A stretch of 20,010 nucleotides of DNA. Origin: UBA11889 sp002313255. GTDB taxonomy: Bacteria > Pseudomonadota > Gammaproteobacteria > Pseudomonadales > Azotimanducaceae. The stretch covers positions 1 to 20,010 of the forward strand of contig CAJWQX010000050.1 of assembly GCA_913045265.1 (NCBI GenBank), written 5' to 3'. Each line of letters begins with the position of its first letter. Position 1 is the first letter of the stretch. Below are positions 7,493 to 15,913 of the stretch, piece by piece. A model generated the notes under the pieces. The model saw nothing but the letters and a program-made list of their open reading frames with translations, made no database searches and was not told the DNA's origin. The translations under genes and the position numbers were made by a program.

Positions 7493-9637
7493 ATGAATCG
7501 CCGAAATTTCATCCGTGTGGCGACGTCATCTGCTGGCGGCCTCATGCTCGCGTTTCATTTACCGGGATGTTCGAAAACAGGGCAGACCGTCAATAGCGGC
7601 CTTCCGACCGAAATCAATGCCTGGTTGGTGATCGATCCAGACGATAGCGTAATCATACGAGTGGCCAAGTCTGAGATGGGTGAAGGTATTTTTACTAGCC
7701 TCCCGATGATCGTCGCCGAGGAGCTCGGTGTTGATTGGAATCAAGTGAAGACCGAATACGCGGACGCCAATCGAAATCTCAAAGAGGATTCGGTGTACGG
7801 AAACATGAACACTGGAGGTAGCCGGTCTGTCCGGATGGGCCGTCCTGCGCTTCAACTAGCCGGTGCCACCGCGCGCGAGCAGCTAATTAAAGTAGCGGCT
7901 GATCGTTGGGAAACTGACCCCAAACTTTGCGAAGCCTCTGGTGGCAAGGTCTCATGGAAAGGTAAAAGTTTCCGGTATGGAGAGCTCGCGGCGGATGCGG
8001 CGTTGATTGACGTTGGCGACGTCGTGATCAAAGAGCCCGCGGCGTATGAATTGATCGGTCAACCGACGTTGCGGGTGGACGTGCCTCTGAAGGTAAACGG
8101 ATCCGCTATCTACGGGATGGACGTTCGTCTAGATGGGATGGTGTATGCGGCGATCAAGCATTGTCCCGTGATTGGTGGGACCGTGGAAGATTACAATGAT
8201 GATTCCATCCAAAACCATCCTGGATTCATTCAAGTCGTAAATCTTGAAACGGCGGTGGCCGTGGTTGCTGCCCACTATTGGCAGGCCCAGACGGCCGTTG
8301 ATGCGTTAGTGATCAATTGGAACAAGGGTTCGGGTGCCGGCACATCGACAAAGAATTGGGAGACTGAATTTCTCGCAGCGCTAGAGGAAGAGGGTGTAGA
8401 CGCGTCTCCGAAGCAGGCTTCTCTAGACGAAACAAAAACCGCGCTCGAAGCTTCGGATTCAACCCTCACGGGGGACTATTTTGCGCCCTATCTCGCGCAT
8501 ACGTGTATGGAGCCGCTTAACTGCACGGTGCATGTCCAAGATAATCGGGTCGATATTTGGACGGGTACCCAAAACCCTGAGGGGGCGACGACAATCGGTG
8601 CGGAGATCTCGGGAATTTCAACCGACAACGTTTATACGCATAACTGCTTTCTCGGTGGCGGTTTTGGGCGTCGTTCGAATACGGATTATGTTGGCGATGC
8701 GGTGCGTATTGGCATGCAAGTCGAGCGTCCTGTCCAGCTCATTTGGTCTCGAAAGGAGGATGTCCAGCAAGGACGATTCAGGCCGATGTCGGCGATACGA
8801 TTTACGGCGGGTTTCGACGAAAAGAAGGAATCCGTTGTTCTAGCGAATCATTCAGTAACGCATTCGATTTTAGCGGGCATTAATCCGTGGATCGTTCGTT
8901 CAGGAATCGATCCGACTTCGGTTGAGGGATTGGCGGAGATTCCATATGCGATTCCTAAAAAGAGGGCGACGCACACCATTAAGAACACGCATCTAACGAC
9001 GTGGTTTTGGCGCTCGGTGGGTAGTTCACAAAACGCCTTTGCCATGGAGAGTTTTATGGATGAGATGGCCGTGCATGCGGGCGCGGATCCTTTTGCGTTT
9101 CGACTGTCTTTGCTTCAGGAAGAGCCAGATTTGTCCCGAGTCCTAGAAGTTCTCAGAGAAAAGTCTAGTTGGGGGAAAAGCATGGCTTCGGGTACGGCGC
9201 AAGGGTTGGCTATTCATGAATCTTTCGGTTCCATTGTCGGTCAGGTCGCGGATGTTCACGTCACTCGAACCGGTAAGGTCAAAGTGGAGCGGGTCGTCTC
9301 GGTGGTCGATTGTGGCCACCTCGTCAATCCCTTGACCGCTGGGGAACAAGTCGAGAGTGGCATCATGTACGGTTTGACGGCGGCGTTATTTGGCGAAATC
9401 CGTGTTCGTGATGGAGCCGTCGTTGAGAGCAATTTTCACAATTACGAGATTGCTCGCATGATTGACGCGCCTCAGATGGAGACGCACTTTTCGCTAGCCG
9501 GTGGAGATAAGTGGGGTGGCATGGGAGAGCCGGGCCTACCGCCCTTGGCGCCCGCGGTCTGCAACGCCATTTTCAGGATAACGGGCAAGCGCGTACGTTC
9601 CCTCCCGCTTTCTCGCCACGACCTGTCGTGGGCCTGA
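7493..9637 (+). CDS. Molybdopterin-binding subunit of a molybdenum hydroxylase (IorB type), TAT-exported
   Basis: 714 residues from ATG 7493, one base after the stop of the 2Fe-2S gene, so translation is coupled. An earlier in-frame start would overlap the upstream gene and bury the signal. The N-terminus has a twin-arginine signal (NRRNFIRVA) ending in LPGC (Cys26), which could be a lipobox-like site. Cofactor motifs: TGTQNPEGATT, GGGFGRR (388-394) and, near the C-terminus, WGGMGEPGLPPL with Glu679 at the position of the catalytic Glu of xanthine oxidase. VVDCGHLVNP is also typical. The protein fits the single-chain IorB/aldehyde dehydrogenase branch, with duplicated large-subunit domains and no FAD subunit. 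It hydroxylates an aldehyde or heterocycle in the periplasm. A PQQ alcohol dehydrogenase at the left edge could supply aldehydes, which is inference. Confidence 0.94.
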   Translation: MNRRNFIRVATSSAGGLMLAFHLPGCSKTGQTVNSGLPTEINAWLVIDPDDSVIIRVAKSEMGEGIFTSLPMIVAEELGVDWNQVKTEYADANRNLKEDSVYGNMNTGGSRSVRMGRPALQLAGATAREQLIKVAADRWETDPKLCEASGGKVSWKGKSFRYGELAADAALIDVGDVVIKEPAAYELIGQPTLRVDVPLKVNGSAIYGMDVRLDGMVYAAIKHCPVIGGTVEDYNDDSIQNHPGFIQVVNLETAVAVVAAHYWQAQTAVDALVINWNKGSGAGTSTKNWETEFLAALEEEGVDASPKQASLDETKTALEASDSTLTGDYFAPYLAHTCMEPLNCTVHVQDNRVDIWTGTQNPEGATTIGAEISGISTDNVYTHNCFLGGGFGRRSNTDYVGDAVRIGMQVERPVQLIWSRKEDVQQGRFRPMSAIRFTAGFDEKKESVVLANHSVTHSILAGINPWIVRSGIDPTSVEGLAEIPYAIPKKRATHTIKNTHLTTWFWRSVGSSQNAFAMESFMDEMAVHAGADPFAFRLSLLQEEPDLSRVLEVLREKSSWGKSMASGTAQGLAIHESFGSIVGQVADVHVTRTGKVKVERVVSVVDCGHLVNPLTAGEQVESGIMYGLTAALFGEIRVRDGAVVESNFHNYEIARMIDAPQMETHFSLAGGDKWGGMGEPGLPPLAPAVCNAIFRITGKRVRSLPLSRHDLSWA

Positions 9638-9824
9638 ACATATACTGAACGAGAACTCCGTCCGATCGCGGGCTGTTAAACGCCTCCCTGCTCGGGCCAT
9701 ATTCCCTCGCCTGTCCGGGAGCCTATTTTCGTGAAACAGGATCTTATTTTGGGTATGCAGGGTTGTGCCATTGGGTTAAGGGGACGATCCTTGAGTTTCC
9801 GGCTTTAGTGCGCCTGGCGGCAAT

Positions 9825-10472
9825 GTGGATAAAGGGTTTAAGGCCATATTTAATCTCGACGTGCCAAGGCACGAAGTTTGGGAAAACTGCCGGTTCGATG
9901 TACAAGGTGAGACCTGTCGTATTCCCGGTTTTCCTTCGTTGGATACAGACTTGCCCGGCTGTCGAGCACGCGTCCTTGAATACGAGCCGGAACGCTGTTG
10001 GTTGCGATGCCGCAAGGCCGATTGGCCGTGTATGGAAAGCGAGATCACAATCCGTGTGGAACCTGCTAACGCCTCGGGATGGCCGACTAGAGTGCATATC
10101 GAGCAGGGTGGTTTTGATCCCTCGCTCTTCCCGTTGAAGGAAATATTTGAAACCCATTGGCTGCAGATTGTTGCCAATTTCCGGCTCTATCTTGAACGCC
10201 GTGTGCACGCGCCAGATACCCGTTGGGGGCCGAGTCTTGGGGCGACAGTTCAACAAACACCCATAGGTCTTGAGATCTTGAACATCGATGAAGGTGGTTT
10301 TACCGCGCGTTGTGGACTATCGCAGGATGACGTCCTTATCGCGATTGACTCGATCCGAATCCATGACCTTGCTCAGTTGTGGACGGTTCTCGCGCTCAAG
10401 CAACCGGGCTCTACGACGACGGTGTCTTGGGTCCACGGCCGAAAATTATTCGACGCGACCGAATCGTTATGA
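9825..10472 (+). CDS. SRPBCC (START-like) domain fused to a PDZ domain
   Basis: 215 residues starting at GTG 9825; an in-frame stop at 9792 leaves no other good start. The N-terminal part (about 1-130) has the layout of an AHSA1/SRPBCC fold: FKAIFNLDVPRHEVWENC at the front, alternating strands, and a long final helix HWLQIVANFRLYLERRV. The C-terminal part (about 140-210) reads as a PDZ domain: GLEILNIDEGGFTARCGLSQ, DDVLIAIDSIRIHDLAQLW. No signal peptide or membrane segment is visible, so it should be cytosolic. Its TGA overlaps the ATG of the secreted metalloprotease (ATGA at 10469-10472), so the two are translated together. The SRPBCC pocket may hold a hydrophobic ligand and the PDZ a peptide tail; both roles are inference. 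An alternative is a stress or chaperone-cofactor function. Confidence 0.8.
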   Translation: MDKGFKAIFNLDVPRHEVWENCRFDVQGETCRIPGFPSLDTDLPGCRARVLEYEPERCWLRCRKADWPCMESEITIRVEPANASGWPTRVHIEQGGFDPSLFPLKEIFETHWLQIVANFRLYLERRVHAPDTRWGPSLGATVQQTPIGLEILNIDEGGFTARCGLSQDDVLIAIDSIRIHDLAQLWTVLALKQPGSTTTVSWVHGRKLFDATESL

Positions 10473-13400
10473 TCGAGAGTGGTTGCACACTGGTCCGACC
10501 CATCGTCGATAAAGCGTGCTTTCGCAAATGTTGGGAGATGCTCCTTTTGTTGTGTTGCTACAACGCCGCAATTGGAGCCGAGTCCTCGGTTTTTTGGGTT
10601 GATGGTTTGGAACCGATATCGACCGATCAGCGCCGTATTGTTCCTGCTTCGTACCGTAACGTTCGTATCGATTTGGGAATGTTCAGGCTCGAATTGGCAA
10701 CCGTTCCACATGAAAACAACGTTGCGTTGCATGAATCCGAATACAAGATCAGGATTCCATTGCCGGACGGGACGGACCAGGAATTTCGGATTGTCGAAGC
10801 ACCCGTGATGGCCCCAGAACTGGCGGCTAAGTTCCCTTCTATCAAGACGTACGTGGGTCAGGGAATTGATGATCCAACTGCGACGCTTCGGTTCGACGTC
10901 ACTCCGCAGGGATTCCACAGTGCTGTCATTAGCGAGCGGGACACCTATTACATCGATCCATACTCGCCGAACGATCTACAACGTTACATTAGCTACTGGA
11001 AAACGGAATACGAAAAAAACAACGTACCTGTCTTCGAAGAACTTCCACCGATACGGAGGGACGAATCGGTTGCCCCAAAGTTCGATGACGTCATTCGGCG
11101 GAAAGAAGCTACCAAAAAAGTCCTGCACAAAAGGGACGTCGTCGCTCGAAAGACCTCATCGGGGACGGAACTCAGAACCTATCGATTGGCGTTAGCCGTC
11201 ACGGGGGAATACACGACTTTTCATGGAGGCACGGTCGCGGGTGCGGTGGCTGCGATGAACACCACCGTGAATCGGATCAATGGGGTCTACGAGCGTGAAG
11301 TGGCCATCCGGATGGTGTTAGTCGCCGATAACGATCTACTGGTATACACCAACGCTGTCGAAGATCCCTATACCAACGACGATGGTGGAACGCTCTTGAG
11401 CGAGAACCAAACCAATGTTGACGCCGTTATCGGAACGGCCAATTACGATATTGGTCATATTTTCACCACCGCCGGCGGCGGCGTGGCAGTCTTGGGATCG
11501 GTTTGCCTCGGCGATTGGAAAGCGCATGGTGTCACGGGACGCAGCGCCCCCATCGGCGACCCTTTCGATATCGATTTTGTTGCACATGAAATGGGCCACC
11601 AATTTGGGGCGAACCATACATTCAACAATTCGTGCGGGGGAAATAGATACAGTGGAAGTGCGTACGAGCCGGGTAGTGGTTCCACGATTATGGCGTACGG
11701 TGGTCTTTGCGCACCCAATCTTCAGAGTTCGGGTGACGGTTATTTTCACAACGCGAGTTACAACGAGATCATCGCTTTTTCAGTGAACGGGGGTGGCAAC
11801 GCGTGTGCGGCAATCGCACAGACAGGCAATTCACCGCCAACGCTCACCATACCCCAAGGCAATCTCTCGATTCCCATCTCGACACCGTTTGAATTGACGA
11901 TGGTGGGTAACGATGTCGATCAAGACACACTGACCTTTAATTGGGAGCAATACGACCTCGGACCCTCGACGGCGAGTAGCGATGATGACCTGTCGCAACC
12001 GTCCGGGAATCAACCTATATTTCGATCGTGGCCACCCGCAACTACCGGTGCCACGCGTGTCTTTCCGCGATTGGATGACTTGACGGCCAACACGACCGTG
12101 ATTGGCGAGCAGTTACCGACATACGCTCGCGATTTGACGTTCAAGGCAACGGTGCGTGACAACCGCGCGGCTGGCGGTGGTGTCGCCGACGATTCGGTCA
12201 GTTATTCGGTCGCCGATACCGCGGGGCCGTTTAAGGTGACGTCCTCGGCCGCTGCATACGCGCGAAACACCACCCAGACGATCAGGTGGGATGTCGCGAA
12301 CACCGATAAAGCGCCCATTAATGCGACCCATGTGGATATTTTTCTGTCGATGAATGGCGGTGCGTTGTACGCCGTGACCCTAGCGGAGAGAGTGTTAAAC
12401 GATGGATCGCATGACGTGGCGTTGCCGGATCTTGAAATCGCGGCGGCACGATTCAAAGTAAAGGGCTCGGACCATATCTTTTTTGCGATTTCGGATGCGG
12501 ATTTTGCGATCGAAAACGATGGCGATGGTGACGGCGTTGCCGACAGCGTTGATGCGTTTCCGGATGATGTCGATGAGTGGGTAGATACCGACGGAGACGG
12601 TGTCGGCAATAACAGTGACGACGATGATGATGGGGACGGCGCCCCCGACTCCGCCGACAACTGCCCGTTGTTGGTAAGCGAAAGTCAGGTCGATACGGAT
12701 TCGGACGGTCTGGGTGACGCCTGCGACGACGATGATGACGCTGACGGCGTCCTGGACACGGCCGACGCGTTTCCGCTCGATTCCTCGGAAGCGGTGGACA
12801 CGGATGGCGACGGAGTAGGTAACAATGCGGATGTTGATGACGATGGCGATGCCGTTGGCGATGAGACCGATAACTGCCTGTTGGTATTGAACCCCGAACA
12901 GGTCGACACCGATGATGACGGCATCGGTAACGCCTGCGACGACGACGATCCCGGGATTGGCCTTCGATGGCTCGATAGCGATTCAGCGGTTGGACCGCCC
13001 TTTGACTGGATCGACATTTCAGCGACCGGTGCCGAGATCACGGGGTTAACCGATGACAACCACATGGGCCCATTCGATATCGGCTTTGATTTCATGTTCT
13101 ACGGCGATCCACAGACGCAGTTTTATGTGCAGTCCAACGGTGTGATTAGTTTTCATGACTTCACCTTTGGTCCGGAAAACCAATTGATTCCATCCGAAGA
13201 TTTACCGGTTCCAGTGATTGCGTGGATGTGGGGTGACTTGTATCCACGGATTTTTTCAAATGTGTATTACCAGCTGATCGACGGGGACAAGTTGGTGATC
13301 CAGTTCGCAAACTATGGCGAGTACGCGAGCGATTCGGGACGTGTCAATGCTGAGGTTATTTTCAAGAAAAACGGCGACATCGTGTTCCAGTATTTGGATT

Positions 13401-15163
13401 TTCAGAACGAGATGGAGCTCACGAGTTCCACCATCGGCGTTCAAAACGCGGACGGTACGCACGGAATGCGAGCAGGGTATAACGCCAGTTATCTACACGA
13501 TGAGTTGGCGATTGTTTTCAGTTTTGATGTGGATCGAGACGGAATCGATGATGGCGTTGACAACTGTCCGTTTGTTGTCAACCTCAGTCAGTTAGACGCT
13601 GATGCTGACGGTCTCGGCGATACCTGCGAGCGATACAGTTGGTCCGACAATAAAGCGGCAGGTGGTCCGAGCTTCGCGTGGCTCGATATCGCGGTGACTG
13701 GCACAGAGATCACCGGCCTAACCGACGACAATCATGTTGGTCCATTTGATATCGGTTTCGATTTCGAATTTTTTAGTGAGACGCAGACAGAGTTCTACGT
13801 GCAATCAAACGGTGCCATCAGCTTTGTCGACAAATATTTCACTGTCGACAATCACGCCACCCCAAACTCATACGGGTACGACAATGTGATCGCGTGGATG
13901 TGGGACGATTTGTATCCACGGACCGATTCCAACGTGTACTACGAAGTTGTGGATGGCGATCTGGTTATTCAATTTGATGATTACGGTGAGTGGGTGAACG
14001 ATACGGGTCGCGTGGACGCTGAAGTCATTCTTAAACCCGATGGACGAATATTGATTCAATACTTGGATTTTCGAGATGGGATGACCCTCGACAGCGCGAC
14101 GGTGGGTATCGCGAGCCCAGACGGAAACGTCGGCAGCCAAGTGGTATTCAATGCCGGGTACTTCCAGAACGAATTGGCGGTTTTGTTCAAGATCGATATT
14201 GACGGCGACGAAGTCGACGACGCCACCGACAATTGCATTTCGGTAGTCAATACGGACCAGCTCGATACCGATGCTGACGGAGCGGGCAATGCGTGCGACG
14301 CGGACGACGACGCGGACGGTATCACGGATGCACTGGATAATTGTCCGCTTATTGTCAGTACCAGTCAGCTCGATACGGACGGGGACGATCGGGGTGATGC
14401 ATGCGACGATGACGATGATAACGATGGTGTGACGGATCTGGCGGACGAGTTTCCCATCGATGCGTCGGAGTCTGTGGATACTGACGGCGATGGCATTGGC
14501 AATAACGCGGACACCGATGATGATGCCGACGGTGCGTCGGACGTTGTAGATAACTGCCCGTTGGTGACCAATGCGTTGCAGACGGATACCGATGGTGACG
14601 ACTTCGGCGATGCGTGTGACAGTGATGACGACGGAGATGGGATTCCGGATACCGCTGACGTGTTTCCCATCGATGCATCGGAGTCGCTGGATACTGACGG
14701 TGACGGTTTGGGTAACAACGCGGATTCCGATGACGACGGCGATGGCTTTTCCGATGCACAAGAAGCTTCTGACGGAACCGATCCGATGGATCGCAATTCG
14801 TGTCGTGGCTGTTTTAATTTCGACATTGATGTTGACGGTGCGACGGCGGCACTGACAGACGGCTTACTTGTCCTTCGTCATTTATTTGGATTCGCCGATT
14901 CGTCGTTGACGGAAGGTGCTATGACTGCCTCCGCCACGCGCCTCGACCCTGCAGCTATTGCCACGTACTTGGAAACAAATTTAAGCCAGGTCGATATTGA
15001 CGGCGACGGTCAAACGGAGGCGCTCACGGACGGTTTATTGTTACTTCGGTATCTCTTCGGGTTTGATGGAGATGCGCTCATTCAGGGCGTCATCGCCGAG
15101 TCGGCAACCCGCACAACGTCGGAAGAGATCAAAGGGTACATTGCTTCAATGGTCGTGAACTGA
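10469..15163 (+). CDS. Secreted reprolysin-type zinc metalloprotease with TSP3 repeats, paired beta modules and dockerin-like tail
   Basis: 1564 residues from ATG 10469, whose ATGA overlaps the previous stop; earlier in-frame starts would lie inside the upstream gene. A Sec signal with core MLLLLCCYNAAIGA (about 24-37) follows a long basic lead; ATG 10538 is an alternative start. Order: propeptide with PVMAPELAAKFP and TYVGQGIDDP (about 110-135); catalytic domain with HEMGHQFGANH (His373, Glu374, His377, His383) and Met408 in STIMAYGG as the Met-turn; a bacterial Ig/cadherin-like region (NDVDQDTLTFNW); TSP3 calcium repeats (about 684-828, 1022-1055, 1245-1443) alternating with two similar beta modules (about 830-1021 and 1055-1244); then two dockerin-like repeats (about 1445-1564). 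The exported protein likely degrades external protein and is calcium-stabilised. The beta modules resemble nidogen-like extracellular domains. Confidence 0.9.
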   Translation: MIESGCTLVRPIVDKACFRKCWEMLLLLCCYNAAIGAESSVFWVDGLEPISTDQRRIVPASYRNVRIDLGMFRLELATVPHENNVALHESEYKIRIPLPDGTDQEFRIVEAPVMAPELAAKFPSIKTYVGQGIDDPTATLRFDVTPQGFHSAVISERDTYYIDPYSPNDLQRYISYWKTEYEKNNVPVFEELPPIRRDESVAPKFDDVIRRKEATKKVLHKRDVVARKTSSGTELRTYRLALAVTGEYTTFHGGTVAGAVAAMNTTVNRINGVYEREVAIRMVLVADNDLLVYTNAVEDPYTNDDGGTLLSENQTNVDAVIGTANYDIGHIFTTAGGGVAVLGSVCLGDWKAHGVTGRSAPIGDPFDIDFVAHEMGHQFGANHTFNNSCGGNRYSGSAYEPGSGSTIMAYGGLCAPNLQSSGDGYFHNASYNEIIAFSVNGGGNACAAIAQTGNSPPTLTIPQGNLSIPISTPFELTMVGNDVDQDTLTFNWEQYDLGPSTASSDDDLSQPSGNQPIFRSWPPATTGATRVFPRLDDLTANTTVIGEQLPTYARDLTFKATVRDNRAAGGGVADDSVSYSVADTAGPFKVTSSAAAYARNTTQTIRWDVANTDKAPINATHVDIFLSMNGGALYAVTLAERVLNDGSHDVALPDLEIAAARFKVKGSDHIFFAISDADFAIENDGDGDGVADSVDAFPDDVDEWVDTDGDGVGNNSDDDDDGDGAPDSADNCPLLVSESQVDTDSDGLGDACDDDDDADGVLDTADAFPLDSSEAVDTDGDGVGNNADVDDDGDAVGDETDNCLLVLNPEQVDTDDDGIGNACDDDDPGIGLRWLDSDSAVGPPFDWIDISATGAEITGLTDDNHMGPFDIGFDFMFYGDPQTQFYVQSNGVISFHDFTFGPENQLIPSEDLPVPVIAWMWGDLYPRIFSNVYYQLIDGDKLVIQFANYGEYASDSGRVNAEVIFKKNGDIVFQYLDFQNEMELTSSTIGVQNADGTHGMRAGYNASYLHDELAIVFSFDVDRDGIDDGVDNCPFVVNLSQLDADADGLGDTCERYSWSDNKAAGGPSFAWLDIAVTGTEITGLTDDNHVGPFDIGFDFEFFSETQTEFYVQSNGAISFVDKYFTVDNHATPNSYGYDNVIAWMWDDLYPRTDSNVYYEVVDGDLVIQFDDYGEWVNDTGRVDAEVILKPDGRILIQYLDFRDGMTLDSATVGIASPDGNVGSQVVFNAGYFQNELAVLFKIDIDGDEVDDATDNCISVVNTDQLDTDADGAGNACDADDDADGITDALDNCPLIVSTSQLDTDGDDRGDACDDDDDNDGVTDLADEFPIDASESVDTDGDGIGNNADTDDDADGASDVVDNCPLVTNALQTDTDGDDFGDACDSDDDGDGIPDTADVFPIDASESLDTDGDGLGNNADSDDDGDGFSDAQEASDGTDPMDRNSCRGCFNFDIDVDGATAALTDGLLVLRHLFGFADSSLTEGAMTASATRLDPAAIATYLETNLSQVDIDGDGQTEALTDGLLLLRYLFGFDGDALIQGVIAESATRTTSEEIKGYIASMVVN
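12520..12950 (+). repeat. Thrombospondin type 3 repeat block 1 (within protease gene)
   Basis: Degenerate tandem repeats of GAC/GAT-rich DNA encode DxDxDGxxD-type calcium loops such as DTDGDGVGNNSDDDDDGDG and DNCPLLVSESQVDTDSDG. The alternation of Asp-rich loops with DNCP is the TSP3 pattern. It links the catalytic half to the first beta module. Confidence 0.85.
12955..13530 (+). repeat. Beta module copy 1 of an internal duplication
   Basis: This segment encodes a roughly 190-residue module beginning near LRWLDSDSAVGPPFDW and ending near ELAIVFSF. It contains TGLTDDNHMGPFDIGFDF and FYVQSNGVISF. A second copy starts about 672 bases downstream with the same motifs in the same order, so the unit was duplicated with its TSP3 linker. 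Confidence 0.85.
13630..14200 (+). repeat. Beta module copy 2 of an internal duplication
   Basis: This is the second copy of the module, with TGLTDDNHVGPFDIGFDF, FYVQSNGAISF, VIAWMWDDLYPR and SNVYYEVVDGD. Many third positions differ from copy 1 while the protein is strongly conserved. That points to an old duplication kept under protein-level selection rather than a recent slip or assembly artefact. Confidence 0.85.
14200..14800 (+). repeat. Thrombospondin type 3 repeat block 3 (within protease gene)
   Basis: This is the longest run of Asp-rich calcium loops in the gene, with at least four DNC or DADxF-type units (DNCPLIVSTSQLDTDGDDRG, DEFPIDASESVDTDGDG and relatives). It ends just before the dockerin-like tail. 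The low-complexity DNA also produces a long but spurious open frame on the opposite strand. Confidence 0.85.
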
Positions 15164-15261
15164 AGCGCCGGGTGGCAGAGACTCTAAGTTCGTGTTGGTT
15201 GCAGAGCGCTGCGGCCCCGCAAATCCTAATGGCAGCCAATAGGTCTGTGCCGTGCGAGCCT

Positions 15262-15798
15262 TCAGTTCCTTAATCGAGGGAATCGTTTGTTGACTAAATG
15301 TTCGTACTTGTCGGTAATCCGTTCGAGTTGGCGATCACCAATGGGCTTCGATAGATTAGGACTGACACGTTTCCGGGCTTCGGCCTTCGTCATCCCGTTT
15401 TCGACCAACGTGACGTATTGAATTACGGCCTCAACGTTCCGTCGTTGCTTTTTGTAAACGTCGAAAGCGTTCTTTTGCTTGGGGTCTAAAGCTTTTCGTA
15501 AATCGCCGTACGCTAAGGCGTCGTTGACAACGCTGTCGAAATACTCCTGCACTTCGTGTGGCGGTACCTGATTTTTCTCTCGACAGATTTTTAAACACTC
15601 GAGTGCGTAGTAAGGGTTGCCGGTGTCGTCATACATGACCCAGGCGAAGGCGATCCGGGCATCGGTATCTAGTGCGTCGATGTTTCGTGTGCCGGCCTCT
15701 AACGTTTTGAACGAGTCGGATAACGCCTCGGAAACATTCTTTAAGGCATCAAGAGATTTTTTGAGGGGATTATTGAGAGAGGGTAGCTTGATTGCCAT
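15262..15798 (-). CDS. Hypothetical helical protein, 178 residues
   Basis: I do not recognise this family. The ATG at 15798 gives MAIKLPSLNNPLKKSLDAL, followed by mostly charged, helix-prone sequence with no signal peptide, membrane segment or cysteine-rich motif. The only Cys is in LECLKICRE. The C-terminal third (NGMTKAEARKRVSPNLS...GDRQLERITDKYEHLVNKRF) is basic and could form a helix-turn-helix, but that is a guess. The ribosome binding site is weak. It is encoded opposite to the protease gene, ends about 100 bases past its stop, and starts 76 bases from the duplicated tRNA-end sequence at 15874. The composition looks like real protein, and the frame is not a shadow of another gene. Confidence 0.65.
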   Translation of the reverse strand: MAIKLPSLNNPLKKSLDALKNVSEALSDSFKTLEAGTRNIDALDTDARIAFAWVMYDDTGNPYYALECLKICREKNQVPPHEVQEYFDSVVNDALAYGDLRKALDPKQKNAFDVYKKQRRNVEAVIQYVTLVENGMTKAEARKRVSPNLSKPIGDRQLERITDKYEHLVNKRFPRLRN

Positions 15799-15873
15799 GG
15801 TGGTATACCGGGTGAGCTCGAATGTTTCATTTCCGAGAATTAGCGTGGTCTATCTGCTATTTAACTCTTAATC

Positions 15874-15887
15874 TGGCGGAAGAGGTA
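15874..15887 (+). repeat. Direct repeat of tRNA 3' end, candidate distal attachment site
   Basis: The 14 bases tggcggaagaggta are identical, in the same orientation, to 19956-19969, the 3' end (CCA end) of the minus-strand tRNA gene at the right edge. The flanking TTAA also matches at the same offset. A given 14-mer is expected about 0.00007 times per strand in 20 kb (20,000/4^14). The arrangement, with an intact tRNA at one end and a copy of its 3' end at the other, is that of islands inserted by tyrosine integrases. Confidence 0.6.
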
Positions 15888-15913
15888 TCTAAGGTCTTGA
15901 GTTAAGTCCCTCT

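Noticed and set aside
9744..10256. 170-codon open frame on the minus strand
   Set aside because: Covered by the SRPBCC-PDZ gene, whose domain motifs are clear; the antisense product has none.
13868..14761. 297-codon open frame on the minus strand
   Set aside because: It lies opposite the TSP3 repeats. Its Ile/Val/Arg-rich repetitive translation is the complement of Asp-rich codons, so it is a shadow of the protease gene.
12520..14800. Regular short repeats that could suggest a CRISPR-like or satellite array
   Set aside because: The repeats are in frame, degenerate and encode TSP3 calcium loops, so they are protein repeats.
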